A stretch of 64,000 bases of DNA from Phragmites australis (taxonomy: Eukaryota; Streptophyta; Magnoliopsida; Poales; Poaceae): assembly GCF_958298935.1 (NCBI RefSeq), contig NC_084923.1, forward strand, positions 28,736,501 through 28,800,500, given 5' to 3'. The notes under the pieces were generated by a model, which was given only the letters and a program-made list of their open reading frames with translations, was not told where the DNA came from and made no database searches. Position numbers and translations under genes: made by a program. This document shows positions 58,453 to 64,000 of the stretch, piece after piece. Numbering within the stretch: the stretch's first letter is position 1; the number at the start of each line of letters is the position of its first letter.

Positions 58453-59593
58453 AAAGCTCGAGCAAAAGTTCAAAGGGCTAAAAGTGACGCATATCAGAAG
58501 GAGTGATAACTCTGGTGTGGACGAACTTGCTAGACTCGCTTCTTCTCGGGCACCGGTACCCAAAGGAGTCTTCGTTGAGAAACTCCTTAAACCATCTATC
58601 CCGATAGTTCGGTGAACGGATGCTGCCCAACCTGACCAGCAGTCTAGCCATGTCAGCGAGGTAGAACCCGTAGACACGGATGCTGCACTACTTGAACGCA
58701 ACACAACTTTGAAGACTCCGTACCAAGCCTATCTCGAGGGTCGAGACATCCTTGATGATGATGCATCTACAGAGAAAATTACTCGTAAATCCAAGCTCTA
58801 CATTTTGGTAAACAGGAAGCTCTACCGAAAGGGGAGTAACAGAATCTTGATGAAGTGCATCACTCAGGAAGAGGGCAATAAAATATTGCTCGATATCCAT
58901 GGAGGAGCATAATTACTTGATTTGGCATTCCACATCGGATAATTACGGGATACCGGTAGCTAGTTCAGAAGTGGAACCTTTGTTGCATTTTGTGAAAAAT
59001 TCGACATCAAAACTTGTTTCACCTCAGTAGCTCACCCTCAGAGTAATGGTCAAGTTGAGCATGCTAATGGTATAGTCTTGCAGGGTATCAAAACTCGGGT
59101 CTTCAACAGGCTAAAGGCCTACTCGAAACGCTGGGTAAAAGAGCTTCCCTTGGTACTATAGGCCGTTCGTACGTCGACTAATAGGACCACCGGTGAAACT
59201 CCGTTCTTCTTGGTTTATGGAGCGGAAGCAGTGCTCCCGACCGAGTTGCAGTTTAGGTCACCTTGAGTGGAAAGTTACTCAGAAGAAGGGTAGGAGCACT
59301 TACGAGTGGATAACATAAATTTACTCAAGGAGTACCGAGATTGAGCATCTATTTGAGCGGCTAAGTATCAGCAGGTGTTGCGTAGATATCAAAGCCAGAG
59401 AATTCAGCCTAGGCAACTTGCTGCTAGGGACTTCGTCCTGCGAAAGGTACAGAAACAGGCCCAACGCCACAAGTTATCACCTAAGTGGGAAGGACCTTAC
59501 ATAGTAGTTGAAGTCACTCGACCTGGGTTAGTACAGCTATCTACTCCGAACGGCGAGATACTCGAGCACTCATGGAACATCCACCAACTCTGA
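58453..59593 (+). pseudogene. Integrase of T2 with internal deletion
   Basis: Linker (RRSDNSGVDELARLASS) and the ...SNRILMKCITQEEGNKILLDIHGG lead-in of the zinc finger. At about 58908 the text jumps straight to what in T1 lies about 340 bp further on (AGCATAATTACTTGATT), removing the rest of the zinc finger and the first catalytic Asp. The core remnant has FRSGTFVAFCEKFDIK and HPQSNGQVEHANGIVLQGIKTRVF, then a stop at 59158 and TGETPFFLVYGAEAVLP. The C-terminal domain (59375-59590) is open: FVLRKVQKQAQRHKLSPKWEGPYIVVEV. Confidence 0.88.
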
Positions 59594-59690
59594 AAGTTTT
59601 ATTCATAAGGTAGATTACAGAAAGGATCTGCCTAGCTCTGGCAAATAGTGAAGATCCACCACCTCTGAAAGTTTGGAAGCGTATGGATCC

Positions 59691-60239
59691 TCATTCGCCC
59701 CTGAACGAGTCGAGGAACCTTCTATACTCCTCCCTCGGGCGACAACTGATCACCCCAGGAATCGGCCACAAACCAGCATAAGGGCCAGGAAAAGTGGCCG
59801 AGGTGAAGGTCCAGCTGGAGCTGATGACCGGCGTCGGTGATGCCGAGTGGTCTTCTGCCTGGGGCGAAGGTGATCTGGTGGTTGTCAACGGAGAAGGCGA
59901 CCGTGCCTCCTTCGCCGGTGACGACTCAGGGGCTCCACTGCCGAAGACCTCAATGGCGGCTTGGTCGATGATCCAGTCGAGATCACCATCATCCTCATTC
60001 CTCTCTGGTGCAGAGTGCTGCACCGAAGCACAGGTCTTGATGTAACGGTGAACGCGCTGAGTGAAGGGACGATGATGATCCATGGTGGATTTTTCTTCCC
60101 TCTCCTTCTGAGGCCTGCTACTCGAGTCCTCGTCATCGGAGGACGTGATGATGATGACCTCAGGAGGTATCATGGCAAGAGGCCTAGGGGAAAGGACTTC
60201 TGGGATCGGCTTAAGATGCGGAGATGGAGTGGAGGCCAT
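59691..60239 (-). CDS. Antisense gene 1 of T2: intact 182-residue Ser/Pro-rich ORF
   Basis: Runs opposite to T2, converging on the integrase 3' end. A TATAAATA box (60321-60328) lies about 85 nt upstream of the ATG at 60239 (MASTPSPHLKPIPE), and promoter and start are matched in T1 (27982 and 28071). An in-frame ATG at 60302 is only 19 nt from the TATA box, so I prefer 60239. Features in order: PEVIIITSSDDEDSSS (acidic/Ser, phosphorylation-prone), a Lys/Arg/Glu stretch, FTQRVHRYIKTCASVQ, ERNEDDGDLDWIIDQAAIEVFG (probable helix), Ser/Pro-rich tracts, and a conserved end CRPREEYRRFLDSF. No known fold is recognised. Intact here, broken in T1. Confidence 0.6.
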   Translation of the reverse strand: MASTPSPHLKPIPEVLSPRPLAMIPPEVIIITSSDDEDSSSRPQKEREEKSTMDHHRPFTQRVHRYIKTCASVQHSAPERNEDDGDLDWIIDQAAIEVFGSGAPESSPAKEARSPSPLTTTRSPSPQAEDHSASPTPVISSSWTFTSATFPGPYAGLWPIPGVISCRPREEYRRFLDSFRGE

Positions 60240-60320
60240 GGCTTCAAGCTCTACAAGCCCTAGGAGGCAATGGGTAAAGGAAACAAAAAAGACGATAGAC
60301 AAACGGCTTCGAGTTCCCTC

Positions 60321-60328
60321 TATTTATA
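60321..60328 (-). promoter_or_regulatory. TATA box of antisense gene 1 (T2)
   Basis: TATAAATA on the minus strand within a CCCCCGCTATAAATAGAGGG context, conserved with T1 at 27982-27989. Confidence 0.6.
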
Positions 60329-61325
60329 GCGGGGGAAATGGGTTGTACTGTGTAAACGTGGCTGTCAAGATCCAAAATGATGGTGTCGCCTCGGGCGCGT
60401 AGAGCGTTTTGTGGAAGTCGTGATGGTGTTATGGCTTGTCTCGTCTCTGCAAAGAGGGATGGGTGGCCATTATGACACGTTAGATCAATGTTGCGGTGAA
60501 AACGAGTACAAATGGAAGTGGGGTCTTTTAATGCCCACCTACCCACTGGTTTAAGTTCACTCGATAATCATATTGCAGTCAAAACCATAACGCTTGGGGG
60601 CTTGTATTCTCGAGTATTCAGTCGAGAACGAGCCTCACTCTTCGACCGACTCTGTTATCGAGTACATGTTTGAGAACGAGCCTCGTCGTGCACATGCTCG
60701 AGAGTGAGTTTCTGTCGAGTACAGAGTTCTGAGCTGTAAAACTACTCTCCGATCAATAGTACATGTATGTCCTTTTCTACTCTCTGATCGAGTAATTTCT
60801 TCCTCAACCATAGAGTCGGGGGCTACATTGTAATACCATATGTTTGTTATATATTTTTTTGTAAAATTTTATCTAGCTCTGCATCGATCACATTGAATAG
60901 GACCAACAAAGGCATGTGTGGAGTCGATGATGGATAGCTATACCTCAAGAGGCAAAATGGCACAGAGATTGCCAGACATCTCACGCCTAACGACCAAAAG
61001 GGTTCTGAAGTCCTGGTCTGCCTCGCGTGTGCTCTCTATCGAGTTCATGTTTATATGCTGATTGAATGTGTACTTTGATAAAAGTCCGCAAAAAATTCAA
61101 TATACTCTTTTTTTTCTAGCTCTGTATTAGTCTTTTCCTTACTATTACGGTCTTCTCGAGTACTCGAGGGCCGCGCATCTGATGACTTGTCTAGCTATGA
61201 TTTCAGGTATCAACAGATATACCATTGATCAATCTCGAGAATAATGATAGCACGCTGTGATTGGTTTTGCATCTATTTGTGCTAAACTCTATTTCATAGA
61301 TAAGGAAATAGTAGTGCTAGCATAT
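60329..61325. other. 3' spacer of T2
   Basis: Homologous (inverted) to the T1 spacer 26953-27975. It carries repeated GAGAACGAGCCTC phrases (about 60625-60690) and CTCGAGTACTCGAG. Homology with T1 ends at about 61325-61330, so T2's second antisense gene and 3' LTR are missing or displaced beyond the window. Confidence 0.65.
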
Positions 61326-62400
61326 TAGACAGGCCAAATATTAGCAGCACCTCCAGTACAATTATCAAACAAGAAGAAACCTATTACATATTTAAGGGAA
61401 AAGCTTAGGAGATATCCACCTACAAGAACACTACTTAAAATTCCCTTCAAGGGGTTTGACTGTCCTGCAAATAGCGTCGGGGTGCGAAATCTCAAGCACC
61501 GAGTATTCATCTCGGTCGTAAGCTGAACTTGTCCAACGAAAGCCCAGAGTTCAACCAGGGTTGGTAATCCCTGGTACTGGAGGGACAACCTCAGAAGCCA
61601 AGCCCAGCAGAATTGTTTTGTCCTCCATCTAAGGGATAGCTTTCCAGTCAAGAGGCTCCCAAATGTCATCATTAAAAGCATGAATGGAAACTAGTGTCTG
61701 AGCATTATTTTCAGTAGGATCATCAATTTGGTCGCCCCAAGATTTTAAAAAAAAACATGCAAGTCTTGTCCAAGATAAGTTGAGTGCCCGCCTAGACCAG
61801 GCTGCCAGAATTCGAACTCCAGCATTGACTATTCCAATGCCACAATAACTCCTGATGGATCCCCTGAAGCAATCCTATCCAGGAAAGCAGCAATGCGCCA
61901 CCAGAATTTGCTACTGGAGACTTGGAACCAGCGCAGTGGACCATCGACAAGAAACACATGCACACCCTTTGTCATTTGAAGATGAAAACATGGCATCCTT
62001 GGAACGATGATGACGAATAGTCTCCCATCTTTTCGCACCGCACATCCCTCCAGGCTTACCCAAAATGCATCATACGAGAGTGACAGAAGGTCGGAGAACC
62101 ATCCTATCACTGGGTTGATTACTCTGCTCTTGACCTAGCGCCCTCGCTCGATGACGATCAAGAGCCCGCTTGAGGCCCTGACTATCTCCCAACTGTCACC
62201 GACTAAACCTCGGAAATGAAGATCGAAAGCTGCTTCGCTCCCCAAAATGATTCACCTTGACCAAGCCATCATTGTGCACAAATGGTCCTTTCAAGATCCA
62301 TAGTGCAAACTCTGCCACCCTGTGCACTTCACACCAAGAGATAATTCAACTTGCGAAAGGGAAAAAATAAAAAGAGTGCTAAAAAGCCCATGTATTGCTA
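61326..62400 (-). pseudogene. Unrecognised minus-strand gene relic
   Basis: Coding texture on the minus strand from about 62340 down to 61325, with frame changes. Blocks include HNDGLVKVNHFGERSSF, WFSDLLSLSYDAFWVSLEGCAVRKDGRLFVIIVPRMPCFHLQM (shown here only as landmarks at 62100-61975: FSDLLSLSYDAFW, VHVFLVDGPLRWF), DPSGVIVALE, FWQPGL, AFNDDIWEPLDWKAIP (about 61670) and a final KPLEGNF. At least two stops or shifts, near 61830 and 61620. I cannot assign a family. It could be a captured host gene or part of a transposon that truncated T2. Confidence 0.4.
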
Positions 62401-62559
62401 ATGACAAATAACGGCCATTTCGCCATTGGTTTGCACAGCCGTAGGACAATCCAATAAGACATTACATTCTTTAGAAAATAACATGTTTATTATGATCAAG
62501 GCATTACATGCATGGAACAAATGATGATTATGTCATTTCAATACAAAAATACAAGATGA

Positions 62560-62980
62560 GAATGAATCATGCTATGCAGGTGATGGCTTAGATACAAATG
62601 TTCAGTTCAGTGTGTGTGTGTGTTCTCTCCCATAAGCCATTTCCTGGATGCCCTGCGTTGCGTGATTATCGTGGTTGCTTCCAGGGTGCAACTTTGTGGT
62701 TTACCTTGCCATTGCTCCTTCCTCTTTATCGAGTTTTGTGTTATGGTGTTCCTCCACATTGTTAAGTTCCAAGTTGTAGCTTCGGTTTGTTGTGTGGAAG
62801 GCTTGTCTTGTACTTGGTTGTGTCATACATGTTGTTGGTGTTGCCGTCTTGTTTGACATTGTGTTGGTCATTTTAGTCATCTAGTATTCTAAATCACTTT
62901 TGGTGGGTTGCTATAATACTCTAAATTCTCTTAATGAAATGCGTGCGAAGCACTTTCTAAATAAAAAAAGCACCCAACAC
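62560..62980 (+). mobile_element. Probable LINE 3' end
   Basis: A T/G-rich non-coding stretch ends in TTAATGAAATGCGTGCGAAG, CACTTTC and an A-rich tail (AAATAAAAAAAG). That 'taatgaaatgcgtgc' plus poly(A) ending is common to 3' ends of plant LINEs. A (TG)n run lies at about 62610-62621. No coding sequence remains. Confidence 0.5.
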
Positions 62981-63634
62981 ATCTGTGATATCACACTTGC
63001 CAGGTGGCTTGAATCTAGACCCAGTGCTACATGTCACCAGCGATAGAAAGTTCTCTTCCATCGATAGGATACTTTCTGTTCCACTTTGTTAATACATTTA
63101 TCCTGTCATCCCAGCGATCTTTTTCTTTACACATCTAGTTTAAATTTCTGATTTGACCGCATAGGAACTCGGAATTATAGTATTGTTAAGTTCATAAAAT
63201 AGTTTGTGCTTACATTCCTGTCAATCCATAAATTATTCCTGCCAGACGTCAACAAACTGAAATGTCGATGGAGGTAGCATCATGAATAGTTTGTAGCTAG
63301 TGTACTGCTAGTGTACTGCTCAAGTGTTGCAAATAAGCAGATAGCTCGGACATGGAAATTATCCTGGGTGGAGTAGCTTCTCTCAGTGATGAGCTTTCTT
63401 GGTTCAAGAAGGAAGCTACCTCGGTTTTCTCTCTTTACGTCTGTATATATCTGAGGCAATAGTCTTTGGACTAATTTCCAATAATTGGACTAGCTTTGTA
63501 TATATAGTTTTGTCATTGATTCTAATATGTGCCTTTCATTTGAATATGTAGATTTGTACATATAGCTTTGAATATAGCTTTGTATATATAGCTTTGTCAT
63601 AAATTGGTATGTCATATGTGTTCTCCTATCTGTT
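62981..63634. other. No gene seen; short AT-rich repeats near the end
   Basis: Between 63490 and 63605 a phrase around 'tatatagctttgt' occurs four times in imperfect form. The stretch 63605-63650 ends in TTGTAG before the next open frame and could be a 3' splice site. Confidence 0.4.
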
Positions 63635-63997
63635 TTGGATGGTTGTAGAACAATGACTAATGGTTGGGCGTGGACCATCGAAAAGATCGATGATATAGTT
63701 GTAGACCTAAGGAAGATGGCTAACGAAAGCTTCGATCCATGTTCATGCAAGTGCTCTATGGATGCGAACCGGTTTGTACTCCAACTTGAGGAGGTAGTGA
63801 GCAGGCTTCAGAAGTTGTCCATTCAATCGGCCGAGTTGCTGGACCGTCAAGATGTTGGCCACCTTGAGGGCGATGATGTGGATTCTAGTGTGGACCCGAA
63901 CGACGTGGTTCCTTATGACTACATTGAGGGCGATGATGTTGGCCACATTGAGGGCGATGAGTACTGGTGGTTGTCGAGTGATGATAGCGATGAGTAG
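63635..63997 (+). CDS. Small hypothetical protein with helical centre and acidic repeated tail
   Basis: Open frame of 120 residues with a stop at 63995-63997. Residues 15-68 look helical (IEKIDDIVVDLRKMANES, then FVLQLEEVVSRLQKLSIQ), separated by a Cys cluster DPCSCKCSMD. The tail (residues 70-120) is acidic and repetitive: DVGHLEGDDVD, DYIEGDDVGH and IEGDEYWW, reflecting a DNA repeat CAYTGAGGGCGATGA. The true start may be MTNGWAW at 63653 or an upstream exon, since TTGTAG at about 63642-63647 could be a splice acceptor. I do not recognise it. It is notable as an uninterrupted frame next to decayed DNA, but it is short. Confidence 0.45.
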   Translation: MDGCRTMTNGWAWTIEKIDDIVVDLRKMANESFDPCSCKCSMDANRFVLQLEEVVSRLQKLSIQSAELLDRQDVGHLEGDDVDSSVDPNDVVPYDYIEGDDVGHIEGDEYWWLSSDDSDE

Positions 63998-64000
63998 TTT

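Overview
The window looks like plant nuclear DNA, most likely a grass (Poaceae) and most likely a gene-poor, possibly pericentromeric block. The evidence is wall-to-wall nested LTR retrotransposons of families typical of grasses: an Angela-type Ty1/copia LTR, a SIRE/Maximus-type copia with a third ORF, Tat-lineage Ty3/gypsy elements with antisense genes, and a CRM/Reina-like chromovirus. There is also a Mutator-like transposon carrying a plant mobile domain, and one very GC-rich single-exon gene of grass style. No bacterial or organellar features are seen. I cannot name the species.

Layout: 1-1199, Angela-type LTR inserted into a copia pol. 1200-6890, 3' half of a SIRE-like copia (RT/RNase H, third ORF, 3' LTR). 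6891-9570, a small low-copy-looking island: a truncated minus-strand gene start, a hairpin cluster, and an intact GC-rich gene at 8213-8920 (minus) coding for a repetitive Cys-rich protein. 9575-13155, decayed Mutator-like transposase fused to a plant mobile domain. 13449-15408, 5' end of a gypsy element P.

15409-33642 is one three-level nest. A minus-strand Tat element (G1) is interrupted by a minus-strand CRM/Reina-like element (R, 17630-32677), with a 5-bp target duplication readable on both sides. R is itself interrupted by a minus-strand Tat element (T1, 22955-31675), whose 3' region carries two plus-strand antisense genes. 33655-37190 is a satellite-like array of about 24 monomers of roughly 142-156 bp. 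37420-46049 is a plus-strand relative of G1 (G2), whose antisense gene is split by a 2.33-kb Angela solo LTR (43469-45799) with an internal tandem duplication. 46050-47166 ends in CACTA-like subterminal repeats. 47186-50410 holds a G-type LTR joined to a second chromovirus pol (C). 50411-53164 is gene-free. 53165-61325 is a plus-strand Tat element (T2) with gag, protease, RT, RNase H, a deleted integrase and an intact antisense ORF. 61326-64000 holds an unrecognised minus-strand gene relic, a LINE 3' tail and a short intact ORF with an acidic repeated tail.

Almost every coding block is a broken transposon gene. The only uninterrupted, non-transposon-like reading frames that merit gene status are 8213-8920 (minus), 63635-63997 (plus) and, within T2, the antisense ORF 59691-60239 (minus). 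Family assignments rest on recognised protein motifs and aligned repeats, read by eye without database searches.
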